Assembly: GCA_000231825.2 (NCBI GenBank)
Contig: JH720364.1
Coordinates: 351,047-415,046, forward strand
Source of the DNA: Tetrahymena elliotti 4EA
Taxonomy: Eukaryota; Ciliophora; Oligohymenophorea; Hymenostomatida; Tetrahymenidae
DNA length: 64,000 nt
Direction: 5' to 3'
The notes below the pieces were generated by a model, which worked only from the letters and a program-made list of their open reading frames with translations, ran no database searches and was not told the DNA's origin. Each line of letters opens with the position of its first letter. The first letter of the stretch is position 1. The position numbers were made by a program, and so were the translations under genes. Below, piece by piece: positions 48,291-60,428 of the stretch.

Positions 48291-48869
48291 TTTTCACATT
48301 AGTTTAAAAAAATATTTCTTAATAATTTTAAAAGTTCTACTTTCTTATGAAGTTTTAAACATTTTTATTTGTGCTAAAGTATATAGTAGGATATGTTAAA
48401 ACCTTAATATTGTGTGCTCAACCCTGCTTATTAACAAATGTGCTTGCTTAAACTCTGCTCACAGTCAAATAATTATTATTATTTTATTTCTTTTATTAAG
48501 GATTGATATTTTTAGGTTTTTAATTCTTTGTTTTTAAAGAGCTTTATTTTTAGAATAGAGATAGAATTTTTATTATTTTCATTATGATTTTTCATAATAT
48601 CTTCTTCATTGATTTGAAAGTATTTAATTAATCTTTTATTAATTATCACATTCATCATAACTTATATCGAATTTATATCTCAAATCTAAAAATGTGCTAA
48701 TTATTTACATATTTTCTTAATTTTAAAAATATTTATTCCAAAATTTTTAAATTATTTATTGTTAAGATTTAACATTATTAAATTCCTTTTTTAGATCGTA
48801 TTTAATCAGAATGATTGCAGAAAGAGTAACATATTTTTCACCTCAAAGAAATTCTGTTAAATTATTGTG
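48291..48869. other. spacer between transposase remnant and duplicated block
   Basis: AT-rich. It probably includes remaining transposon sequence, but no inverted repeat or coding segment is clear. Confidence 0.35.
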
Positions 48870-49059
48870 TCTATTAATTTATATATAGTAAATTTATCAA
48901 TACTTTAATTTACTTTTTTTAGTCTTTTGATAAATGAAAAGATTTGGCCAAAAATTTAATTAGACAGTTTTAATAAAAGATTATTTGAATATAATATAAA
49001 GAAAAAAATTGAAAAATAAAAAGAAAATTAAAAAGGTAAGTAAGTTATTTACAAAAAAG

Positions 49060-52000
49060 ATGTCAGAAGAAAATAGGAGCTTTAACAATTTAAGAGAGGT
49101 TTTTACTTTTTTCTTACTTGATAACTTAAATATTTTCATAATAAAAAAAGTTTTTTGATTCAGACTATTATAATCTCACTCACATTAATCTATAATTCAA
49201 GTAAGAATATTTTATGTTTTTTTACATTCAATTTTTAATTCCTTTCAATTTAAGAGTCTTTTTAAAGTATTTTTTTAAATGTTAAGCTTCATAAAAATTG
49301 ATGATTTAAGCTTGTTCTAAATTAACTCTTGCCTAAAAATGTGCTTATAGTTAGAGAGTCTTATATTAAATATAGCGTAAATTTAAAGTATTTAAGTAAA
49401 ATAAATTAAGGTAATCATTATAAAAATTATAGATAATAGCAGATTACAGATAACTAAATTTCTTAAATATTTAATGAATTGCCTGAGTATTAAAAGCTGA
49501 CTTCTCTGAATTTAAATTTGAAGTAAAGTTTAATTATTATTAAGTAGATTAAATATTGTTATATTTTAACTTTTAGTGATAATGAAATTGATTTGGAAGG
49601 AGCTCAAATAATTAACAAATTTGTATTAAAATGTTAGAATCTAGTTAAATTGAATATTTTTGTATCGTAATTTAAAAATTCATCCAACTTTTTATCAGCA
49701 ATTATTTAATTCAATGAATAACTTTAATAGAGGAAATTCATTTGAAAACGAAGGTACTGAAATAATATTAAAGGACCTTAATTAAATTAAAAATCTTTAA
49801 GAATTCGAAATTGATGTTGCGTAAATATTTTTACAAAAATAAAAGGTTTTGATTACAAAAATAAAACATCAACCTTATTCACATTTTTAGTATTTTTTAA
49901 TTTAATATAAAGTTATTCAAATATAAATGAGAGTACTGCTCTTACTTTAAGCAATACTGTAAGTTCTTACAAAGATCTGAAAGCTTTAATCCTAGAATTT
50001 AGGTAATACTTTTAGATTTTCTCAAAAATTTTATAAAAATTCTGAGTGAGAGAAAAATAGGATTAATTTAACAAATTATAATTAAGTATTTTATTAATAA
50101 TTTGAAATACACAAAACCACTTTTAAAAGTTAAATGATTAATTCTAAATATTAAATAAATTAAAAATAGTGGAAATTAAATTAAAAGTGAAGGAGCAAAG
50201 AGTGTAAAAAAAATAATCACAAATTGCACTGATTTGGAATATCTACAAATTTCTTTTGGGTAAATCTTCTTAAATTTAATTTTTTATTTAAACTACTTTC
50301 AAAATTATTTAATTAAGAAAGACAGATAAGAATCATTAATATTTTCACTTAAAATATTTTAATATTAAAAAAGAAATAACCAAATAACTGATGAAGGAGC
50401 TTCTTTGTTAGCAGAAGATCTAGATAAATTAACCAAGTTAACATAGTTGGAATTCTATTTATGGTAATCAAATTTTTTTATATATTTCTTAAAATAAATT
50501 TTTCTTAATGATTTATTTATATATTTATATTCTAATATACAATTTAAATTTATATAAAAGGTAAAACTTAATAACTGATGCAGGAGTTTACTCTATTGCT
50601 AAAGGAATAGAGAAATGTAGGAATCTCCAAAAACTAGAATTAACTTTATAGTAAATTTTATTTCTTTATTTCTTTCATACCAATCTATCGTCAAAAATTA
50701 ACTAACATTTAATGTTTTATTTTCTACTAACTTTTTTTGAGAAAGGAAAGCTATTTTATTTAAATTTTTTATATTGAAATCTGATACATTGTAATTGAAT
50801 GGAATATTATGACTTTTGATTGCAAAATTTCTTGTTTATGTTGACTTATTTTTATTTTTAACTATTTTTTTTTGTTTGTAGTGCATGCTTTATTTGCAAA
50901 TAATTTGAATATTTTAACTTATAAATAGGAAAAACTAACTGAGTGATGAAGGAGCTACCAGTCTAGGATAAATGCTGTAGAATTTTTCAGAATTAAAAAT
51001 ATTATTCTTATACTTATGGTAATAATAAAAGCTTTTAAGATTTTGTTAACTTTTAAAAATTTTTTATTTATTCAAAATTAAATTAATTTTAATATTTTTA
51101 ATTGTAATCAAAGGGAGTGCTAAATAGGTAATTCAGGGGCTTTTTCATTAGGAGAAGGATTAAAAAATTGTAAAAATCTTGAATAAGTAGAACTTAGTTT
51201 ATCGTAAAAGCATATTTAAATACTTTTTTTCTCTCAAAATTAAACTTAAAATTAAAGAGATTACAATCTCTAAACTAATTTACAAAGTGAATCTAAAGTT
51301 TTTTAATTATTTTCTTTTTAAAAAGCAAAAATAAGATGGGTGATGAAGGAATTGTTAGCATAGCAAATGGGGTGAGTTTTTATACCTAAGTTACTCATAT
51401 GCTATTGTATTTATGGTATTAAATGAGTTTGAAAAGATCATTTTGATAAAAAAATGAATTTCTCTTTAATGAAAAATAGGGATAATCAATTCAGCAATAC
51501 AGGGGCTCAAGCAGTAGGTAAGGCATTGATGAATCTTTAAAAAGTAAAGGAGCTTAAATTAGAGTTAGAGTAAAATGATTCCTTCTTTTATTTAATTTAA
51601 ATAAACAAATTTTTATAAAACCACAAAGGAAAAATACAATTTTAGATGAGGGAGCTATAGCCTTAGGAGAAGGGTTCAAATAGTGTGTCTCACTTGAAAA
51701 GATAAAGTTTTACATATGGTAAAAAGATATTAAGTTGTTTTTTGGATTAAATATTTTAAAAATTAAAAAGGATGAATTAAATTAGTAACTCTGGAGCAAG
51801 TGCTATAGCTGAAGGATTAAGCTAATGTAAAAATCTCTAAAAAGTGTAGATCTCTATGGTGTAATCAATCATATTTTTCAACATTTTGAATTTTTTTTAA
51901 GTCAAAATATTATTTTAATTAAAAAGCTTAAACTTAGTTGGTGATTAAGGAGTGTCTGATTTTGTTAAATATTTGAGCTTATGCCCTAAAATTACAAATT

Positions 52001-52709
52001 TAATGTTATACTTTGAGTAGACCACTTAAAAATATTCTTTCAATCAGCTCACAAATTTTATTCATATCAAAAAACTTTACTTATATTTTATATTAATTTA
52101 GAAATAACTAAATTGGGAATTAAGGAGCCATTGAGATTAGTAAATCATTAGAGAAGTTCTAAAATCTCAAAAACTTAGAGTTTAACTTAAGGTAAATACA
52201 AAAAATCATTTCAATTAGGAATTCAATGATTTAACAATTATTATGTTCTTGCTTTTGTGAGTTTAGTTAAAGAAGAAATAAAAAAATAACAATCACACTA
52301 TACTCAAAATAATATTTTTCAATTTAATATATTAGATATAATGATGAAATAAATGACGAAGGGTATATGAGTATAGGAATATCCTTAAGCAAGATAGTTA
52401 GCCTTACATAGCTACAATTGCTTTATAAGTAAAAATGAAAAATTAAATAAGAAAAAAATAACATTTTATTTTAACTTAGCAAATACGAAAAATATTTGTA
52501 ACCTTCTGAATTGATTAATTGTACAAATATTAGGGTTTTGAGTTTAGATGTTTCGTAAATCAAAATTTTTAATTTATAATCAGCTATTTTTTTCAAATTT
52601 CTTTTTAATATAAAGATGCTGTACTTCGCAAAAAGAGTCAATTTACCATAGAAGGAAAGCCTTAAAAATCAAAAGACTGGTTAATCTAGATGTTATTGAA
52701 GTTGGTTGA
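49060..52709 (+). CDS. leucine-rich-repeat protein B (paralogue of A)
   Basis: Same exon plan as gene A, start MSEENRSFNNLRE at 49060, TGA at 52707-52709. The exons I read through (including GNQIKSEGAKSVKKIITNCT, NQITDEGASLLAEDLDKLTK, MGDEGIVSIANG, LDEGAIALGEG and INDEGYMSIGIS) keep the 90-nt length, the phase-2 borders and an open frame, so both paralogues look functional. Differences from A are mostly scattered substitutions in exons and in introns alike. That points to a recent duplication with little constraint difference. Introns keep clear similarity to those of A. Function is probably protein binding through a curved LRR solenoid. Confidence 0.82.
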
Positions 52710-52952
52710 TTGATTTTAGAGTTAAATTATTATTTGAAATTAATTTTAATGAATAAAAATTTGTATTAAGTAAATTTTTGTTTGTCATATGTATTATAGT
52801 TTTTAATAATTATTTAAACAAAAACATTTTTTCCAAAAAGCTCTTTAAAAAAATTTGATTATTCTTCAATAAATAGTTAGTTGTTCAAATGCGATTTATC
52901 AATCATACTATCTTTCAATTTTTGGATTTTTTGGAACTTGGCTAAATTTTTT

Positions 52953-53474
52953 ATGAGTCAAAAAAAAGGTAACCAAGTTAAAAAGTACAGCAATTTAAGA
53001 AAAATCAAGGAATTTTCAAGGTTTTTAAGAAAAAAAATGGAGGAAATATTTGATTATTTCTTTGAAAACTTTAAAATTCACTATTATTATGATGTATTAG
53101 AGACATCTATCCTTTTCAAAATATTTTATTGCTTTAAAAGTAAGAAAAAATTAAAAATTTTAATATAACTAAGCTTAAATAACTTTATATTTTTTTAGAT
53201 GTAAGGAGGTAAGCTATCTGCCAAATACTCACTTATCAATATAAAGCATCATTTAAGCTCAATAGAAATTGACATAAGAAAATTAAGAGACAGAAATTTG
53301 ATCAAACTTTTTCAAAAATTTTCTCTTCATCGCATTCATCGCAGACCATACTGTTTTCAATTACTTTTAGATTTTGGTTTTGTGAGGGTCACTCTAAGGC
53401 CTAAAAATTTTGCTCTTCTAGGAATTCTCATCCTTTTTACTTTATAGAAGTGGCATTACCTCTTTGGAAAATGA
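52953..53474 (+). CDS. unrecognised 173-aa ORF downstream of LRR gene B
   Basis: Continuous ciliate-code frame from ATG 52953 to TGA 53472-53474 with in-frame TAA/TAG. The product is basic and rich in Phe, Lys and Leu: MSQKKGNQVKKYSNLRKIKE, then EEIFDYFFENFKIHYYYDVL, IEIDIRKLRDRNLIKLFQKF and HRRPYCFQLLLDFGFVRVTL. A frameshifted relative follows LRR gene A, so the sequence was duplicated with the LRR gene. It may be a separate gene or an old 3' exon set of the LRR family. No domain is recognised. Length is only about twice what chance gives in this code, so the call is cautious. Confidence 0.4.
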
Positions 53475-53639
53475 GTTCTCGCTTTTTTTATTATTTAAAA
53501 CAATAAATTTAATTTGGTACAAAATTTTTTTTTAACTAGCAAAAAAGATTGCTGTTATTACCACTAATAGATCAAATCAAAAAGCTGAAAAATAAAATTT
53601 TATTCTTATATTTGATAAAACTTATAATTCTCATAATTT

Positions 53640-54720
53640 ATGATGTTTAAATTTGTATGTTAGATTTATTGCTGATTATTTCTGTTTTTAATTTTTCGAA
53701 CATGCAAAAAAAAAAGTAAGATAAATAAGAAAAATGACAAAACTTCTGTCAGATTTTTAAATAGGGTCAATAGTTGGAATAACGCTAGCAAATAAGAGCA
53801 TATTTTAAACTGAATATATACTAAAGGAGAATGATTAGATAACTTCATAACTATCTTGAGAATCTTTTAGCAATGTAAAGATGATGGAAAACTACTGTTT
53901 CCTAAAAAATAATTGTGGTTAGTGATGAGGAAACGAGATGAAGAGTTAATTCATTTTTTTCTATGCTCGTTTTCATAAATTTAATAATTGAAAGGGATAC
54001 GAGAAGAGCTAAGCTGAGGCTTACCGTTAACCCAAAGTATGTAAATAATAAGTTAAACTTTGTATTATAATTTACAAAAATAAGATTTAAGCCAGGTTCC
54101 TTTATAAGAAAAAATATCCATTCAGAAAAAAACAAAGACCTTTGTATAAAATAGGAAAAATCCCTCTTAAGAAAATGAAATCATAGTTTAAACACGCGTG
54201 AAACTGCCACTACATTTTAGAATGAGAGAAAAACTCGTTGGTGGGTAGAATCTGAAATAAAAAAGATTCATCAAATGAATACAAAAGATTTCCCAAAAAA
54301 TGTATGATTTGGGGTGCCATCTGTTATGGTTTTAGATTTATAATTTGTTGAAGGTAGCATCAGCTAAAAGAAACACATAAATATATTAAAAGAATTCCAA
54401 AAGTAATAAAAATGAATTTTACTAATTTATGCAGAATAAATCATGCTGCTAAGGAGCCCTCAACTTATTTCAAAACAAATAAAATTGACCTTCTGGACTG
54501 GGAAAGATAAAGTCCAGATATCAATCTAATACTGAAAATTTGGAATCTATTTAAATATTAATTGAGTAACAAATTTGCAGAAATTGAAGATTTTGGAAAA
54601 TTTTAAACATGAATTAAAGAGACTTTTTAATCTGACAAAGATATAAAAAAGTTAATTATCACTTAGAATTTCTAACATTAAAAACTCCTTAGAATATAAA
54701 TCTAAAAAAATGGTGAAGCT
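53640..54720 (+). pseudogene. decayed Tc1-type transposase
   Basis: Plus-strand fragments in shifting frames follow the order of a Tc1/mariner transposase. There is an HTH-like KLLSDFQIGSIVGITLANKS near 53740, then RAKLRLTVNPKYVNN near 54010. MIWGAICYGF follows near 54305, then NHAAKEPSTYFKTNKIDLLD near 54440-54500 and WERQSPDINLILKIWNLFKY near 54500-54560 (the DWPAQSPDLNPIENLW motif of active elements). Multiple TGA stops and slips show decay. It differs in wording from the transposase at 47.4-48.3 kb, so it is probably another family. Minus-strand standard ORFs at 53666-53848 and 53902-54135 are antisense shadows. Confidence 0.65.
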
Positions 54721-55786
54721 ATTAGCTGAATTGAAACTATAACCAAAATAAAAGTAAATAAGAAAACTTAATGAAATATGTCTTTGTTTTTATATATAAA
54801 TTTAAAGTATTTTGGTTCTATTCTTTTGAAATCCACACTTGATTTTTTAATCTCTATCCAATTTATTAAATTAAGTACTTATTGCATTATTATTTGCTTT
54901 TAATTAAGTATCAAAGTTATTTTTGCTGGTCTTTTATATGAAAAAGCATAATATATAGGACTGAAGATTATGATCATTTTATGATTCACTAAAATCCTAA
55001 ATTTCGCTTTCAAAAATATAGAACAAATATTAGAATAAGGTAATACCCCTAGCATAAAAACTATACAAGAAGCTGCATAAGAGAGGAAAGGGCATATAAG
55101 GGTCTTGAGAGCATAATATTTGATTTAAGATCTATTAGTAATTCTTATTAATTTATTTTTCTCAATAGATTAATTTCAAAATAAAAAAATAGTTGTTAGC
55201 TAGATTTTTAATTTTCCAAACTATTAAAATAATTATTTTGATAAATTATAAATTGACTGAAATAAGTTTCAAATAAATTTACAATAAATAAATAAATAAT
55301 AAATACCATTTATATTTTTTTAATAAATAGTTAAAAATATTCTTTATTGATTAATAATTCTTTCCTTCTCAATTTAATTTCTAAAAAATTAAAAAAAATA
55401 AATTAATGTTGATAAAATATTTTACAAGTCTTACAGATGTACCCCTAATTTTTTTAACTTGAATAAATATTATCATATTTATTTACTAAAAGTTAGAAAG
55501 CATATTTACACCTAAATGTGAATTTGAGGTAATTTTATTCTCTTCTTTAAAGTAGTAAAATCTCTATTCGATAATTCATAAATTATGTAAAAATAGTTTT
55601 TCAATGCTAATTTTTTTAAATAAATAAATTTTAATCACTCACTTATGTATTAATTTACTTGAGGTTACTTAATATTAGCTTGGTTCATTCATTAATCTAT
55701 AAATGCTTATTTTCAAGTTATTAAAATTTTAATTTTTTCTGATTCTTTTTTTATTTCTTTATTCAATATTTTTTATTTTTTTAAAG
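54721..55786. other. spacer upstream of LRR array C
   Basis: Mostly AT-rich. An 86-codon ciliate-code ORF (54981-55241, MIHQNPKFRFQKYRTNIRIR) is within chance length; it could be a 5' exon of array C but no splice to it is evident. Confidence 0.35.
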
Positions 55787-58700
55787 GTCTGTTAAACCCT
55801 ATAAAGATTAGGATCTGGCTTAGCATTTAATCTCCAAACTTTGACAATTTAACTATAGTTAATTTAGTTTTTAATGGATGGCTGAATAATTTATTTCACT
55901 CATTCTTTAATTTTTATTTGTTGTTTTAAAGTTTAATTCTCAATTTTATCTTTTTCTCTTTCTTTTTTTGTTTTTTTCTGTACCTTTTTATTTAATATTT
56001 AATGTATTTATAATTTTTTAAAAAGATCAAATAAAATTGATGGAATAGGTGCTTAACAATTAGGATCTGGTTTAGCAAAATGTACTAATCTTTAAGCTTT
56101 GACTCTTTATATTAGGTAAAAATAGTTTATCAATATTAACAGTTCATATTTTAACAAATTAAAACTTTAATTGATAAGCAACTGACTCATTAATTGTCTC
56201 TTGATATTTGCTTTTTCCTTAATTTTTTGTTTAGAATTTAATTTTTAATTTTATATTTTTATCTTTCTATCAATATTTTTTAAATTAATATTTTATATTC
56301 TTATAATTTTTTAAAGGTCAAATAAAATTGATGAGATGGGTGCATAAAGATTAGGATCTGGTTTAGCATAATGCTCTAATCTCTAAACTCTGGCTGTTTA
56401 CCTTAGGTAAAAATAGTTTTTTAAAAATAAATTTTGCATATTTGAATTAATAAGGCTTTAATTTATGAGTGATTGGTTGACTAATTTATTTTCTTTGACT
56501 AGATATTTGCTTGTGAAATTCCTTAATTTTTATTTGCCATTTTCAAATTTTAATCTTTTTTTCGTTTATTGAATATTTTATATTTTTAAAAGCAAAAATA
56601 ATATAGGCCAAGTAGGCACATAAAGATTAGGAGCTGGCCTGGAAAAATGCTCTAAACTCTAAACTTTGACTCTTTTCCTTTGGTAAAAATAGTTTTCAAC
56701 ATTAATTTTGCATTATTGAATATTAATCTCTAAATTATGAACTACTGATTGACTAATTTATTTGGGCTTACTTAATATATATATTTTAAAATTTGTTAAA
56801 AGTGAAAATAATATCGGTGATTTGGGAGCTTAAGGAATAGGAGTTAGTCTAGCAAAATGCTCTAATCTTTAAACTTTGACTCTTAACCTTTGGTAAAAAT
56901 AATTTTTCAGCATTAACTAAGCATTTTTAAAAAAATAAAAAATTAAAAATTTGAAATTCAAACTAACTAAATCATTGTTGAATTAATTTAATTCTTTTAA
57001 AACAGCACAAAAGCATAAATAATATAAATTTTACTTTGTTTGAATTTTATTAGCATGTTTATCTCTTTCTTATTCTTTCAATATTTATGGATTCAACATT
57101 TATATTCTAATAATTTCTCTAGGGAGAATTAAATTTGTGAACTGGGAGCATAAGGATTAGGATCTGGTTTAGCATAATGTTCTAATCTTTAAACTTTAAA
57201 TCTTGACCTGAGGTTAAAATAATTTTTCATTATTATTTTTGCATTCTTAAATAATAAAGAATTTAATTTATGAATGTTTGGCTGGCTCATTTATTTGGGT
57301 TTAATTGATATTTTTTAACCAATTTCCTTTATTTTATTTATCATTTGATCCACATTTTCTCATTTTATCATATTTTCTTCATTCAATGTTCCTTTCCATG
57401 ATATTATTTTTTAAAAGGTGGAATAAAATTGGCGAATTGGGTGCATAAGGATTAGGATCTGGATTAGCATAACGCTCTAATCTCTCTACTTTGACTCTTT
57501 ACCTTAGGTAAAAATATTTTTTTAATACTAAAAATACTTGTTATGCTACCTCATTAGTTTTTATTTGTTAATTACATTTTTATTTTCTCTAAGAAAATTT
57601 ATAATTCAATATATTTCGAATAATTATTTTAAAGGTCTGGTTAAATTTGTGAAATTGGGTCATATGGATTAGGATCTGGCTTTGCAAAGTGTTCAAATCT
57701 CTAAGTTCTGACTCTCAACTTTTGGTAAAAATAATTTTTTAAATATTAATTATTCATTATTGAATAAAAAAAAACTTTAATTTGTGAGGTGCTCAATGAC
57801 TAATTTATTTGGGTTATTTGATGTTTTATTGGTTTACCTAAATATTTATTAGTTTTTTTTTCAAATTTAATTCACATTTTTATTATTCTAAAGTACAAAT
57901 ATTTTTATTTTTATAATTTTTTAAATAGGTAAAATGATATTGGTGAGTTTGGTGCATAAGGATTAGGATAGGGCTTACTTAGCATAATGCCTTAATCTCT
58001 AAACTTTGATTCTTTATCTGAAGTAAAAAATAGTTCTTCAATATCAATTAACCATTTCTGAATGAATGAATAAATTAAGATATTAGTTTCGCATTTTTAA
58101 ACTTAGAAGACTTTAATTTGTGAGCTTTTGACTGCATAATTTTTAATTGGTTTACTTAGTGTTTGTTAGGTTTTATCTTAATTTTTATTTGTTATTTTCA
58201 AACTTAATACATTTTTTTTTTTCTATCTTTTTTTCAATATTTTATATTTTTATTGTTTTTTAAAAGTGAAAATTATATTGGTGAAATGGGAATTTAAGGA
58301 TTAGGATCTGGTTTATCATAATGCTCCAATCTCAAAATTTAACTCTTGACTTTATGTAAAATTAATTATTCAATACTAATTTTCCATTTGAAAACTAATA
58401 AGACATAGATTTATGAGCAACTAACTGACATTTATTTGGTTTTACTTGATATTTGTTTGGCTCATTCCTAAATAAACTTAATTCATATTTTTTAATTTTT
58501 TTATTCTTTCAATCACACACACTTTATTAAATATTTTATTTTTTATTCTTTTTTAAAAGTCAGAATAATATTCATAAAATAAGCCTTCAAGGTTTAGGAT
58601 CTTGCTTAGCAAAATGCTATCGTCTCAATACTTTGACTCTTGATCTTTCGTAAAATTAGTTTTTCAACATTTATTATGTATTTTGAAAAAATAAAGACTT

Positions 58701-58990
58701 TAATTCATTTATGAGCTGGTAATTGTATGACTGGCTTTTTAATTTTGATTTGTTTGATTGATATTTTTTTGGATAATTCATTCATTAACAAATTAATTAT
58801 TTTTATTTACTGTTTTCAAATTTTATTCATATTTGAATCTTTTTCTTAATATTTCAATATTTCTTCAATAAATATTGAATATTTTTATCATTTTTAAAAG
58901 TATAAATAAAAATCCATATATTGTGAATGGTGTTCTTACTTATGATTGGGAGAAAAAGAAATTTAGATTAAAACTATTTAAAGTAAAAAG
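55787..58990 (+). repeat. tandem exon-plus-intron repeat, about 12 units of 210-340 bp
   Basis: Unit starts at 55787, 56026, 56317, 56593, 56803, 57123, 57418, 57635, 57929, 58267, 58560 and 58901. Introns as well as exons are related: most begin GTAAAAATAGTTTTTCAATA and contain GACTAATTTATTTGGGTTTACTTGATATT-like parts. The duplicated unit was therefore genomic DNA, not a processed exon. Confidence 0.8.
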
Positions 58991-59270
58991 ATTAGTATAA
59001 AATCTTCAATTAGATTTTGAATAGCATATTTAAAAAATGGCACTTATTAACAATTTTTTAAATGATTAAATGAACATAAATTTCTAATTTGTTTTTTTTG
59101 AAAATTCATAATTACTAAAAGCATAATTATAAAGCTAACAATCAATAAATCATAGAATCTTCAATTTTATTTATTTTTTATCTATCTATTTTTCTTAGAT
59201 TTATTTATATTTTTTTTATCCATTAAAATTTAATTTTTATTTATCTAAAAACATTATTTATTATTTCTGA
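55787..59270 (+). pseudogene. leucine-rich-repeat exon array C (frame broken)
   Basis: Twelve exon modules separated by mutually similar introns. They are: remnant 55787-~55850; 56026-56115; 56317-56406; 56593-56682; 56803-56892; 57123-57212; 57418-57507; 57635-57724; 57929-58022; 58267-58355; 58560-58649; terminal 58901-59270. Eight of the ten central modules are exactly 90 nt with phase-2 borders and encode one LRR each (consensus NxIGExGAQGLGSGLAxCSNLQTLTLxLx). The first is decayed. Exon 57929-58022 has a 4-nt insertion (CTTA duplicated), and the next lacks a base and would begin with in-frame TGA. The 3' exon continues in phase 2 with INKNPYIVNGVLTYDWEKKK. No 5' start exon was found. Either this is a pseudogene, or modules 56026-57724 are the working part of a truncated gene. 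Confidence 0.65.
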
Positions 59271-60428
59271 ATAAAAAGAATTATTTTTTGATATTAAAAT
59301 TAAAATTTTGCTGAGCGATTTATGAGACCTATTTAAATGCTATAGTCTTTCCTCTATAACTGATTAAATGAAAACTTTTCCTTGTAATTAAAATTTACTC
59401 ATAAACTAATTTATCACTCATAAATGAGCTCTAAAACTCACTATTTTTTTGTTTTTTTCTTCAATTTTAACCTCTATTAAGGTATTTTGGAGGGTTTGTT
59501 TAGAATTCTTCTATGTCTAGCTAGATGTAAAATAGTTCAATATTTTTTAGTTCTATTTTTAAGATAATTCCTAATTTAATTATATTCAATTGTGTAAAAA
59601 AGCGCACTAAATAGTAAATTATGAAACTCTTTTGAAGCAAAGATGCAACCAATTTTTAGATTTTTTTTTTTTAATTTGTGTTATTTTTGAGGCTGATTCA
59701 GAAAGTTTTATGTATTTTTTTGATGTACTTATGTAAAAATTAATTTTAGATGTCAAAAAAAAACAAACTGTGAGTTCTCTAATAGATTTGAATTAATTTA
59801 TTGATGTTCTACCTCTATTTTTGTTAGTATTACTACTTCCTTATGTTCAACTCTTAATTATTTTAGTGAGAAAAAAAATTGTAAATTTATTTATTAATCT
59901 TAATTTTATGATGAAAAATCCAAAATAATTCAACCTTATTCACTCAAAATTTTCATGAAATCCAAAGAGCCATCTAATTCTTATCACAATTATTGTAATA
60001 GAATAGAAAAGGTTATCAAAACTAAAGGTGGTCCTATTAATATTTGATAAATGTATTTTTTGTTTATATTCATTTCAGTTACTTATCTTTTCAATTTTTA
60101 AAAACTTCTTTGACAATATCTTTTGAAATACCCTCCTCTAATTTAATTTAGATTTATTTATTAAAATCCATTTTGTAATAAGATATTAAAATGAGAAATA
60201 TCTAAATAAAAATTATTACAAAATAGTTTTGTTTAAATTGATAAAAAACATTAACATTTTTAAAACTCTCTAATGAAACTAATGATCTAGTAAGATAAAT
60301 GAAAGTTAATTTAAAATAAATTCAAATAGATTACTTTAGTTGTATAAAATATAAATACAAGAATTCTTGTAAATTTAGTATTAAAAATAATTAAATACTA
60401 GTGAATTTAAAGCTATTGAGTATTTATT
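59271..60428. other. intergenic
   Basis: AT-rich DNA between array C and the 3' end of the U2AF gene. I see no exon, RNA gene or repeat beyond homopolymer runs. Confidence 0.45.

Larger units (their letters stand above)
48870..53475 (+). repeat. segmental duplication, copy 2 (LRR gene B and flanks)
   Basis: Second copy of 42190-47410, including the 77-bp sequence at its left end (from 48888). Confidence 0.85.

Noticed and set aside
53666..54135. Minus-strand ORFs in the second transposase remnant
   Set aside because: Plus-strand pieces match Tc1 motif order; the minus-strand frames have no protein-like features.
54981..55241. 86-codon ORF before array C
   Set aside because: Within chance length and not connected to the LRR exons by a visible splice; mentioned only as a possible 5' exon.
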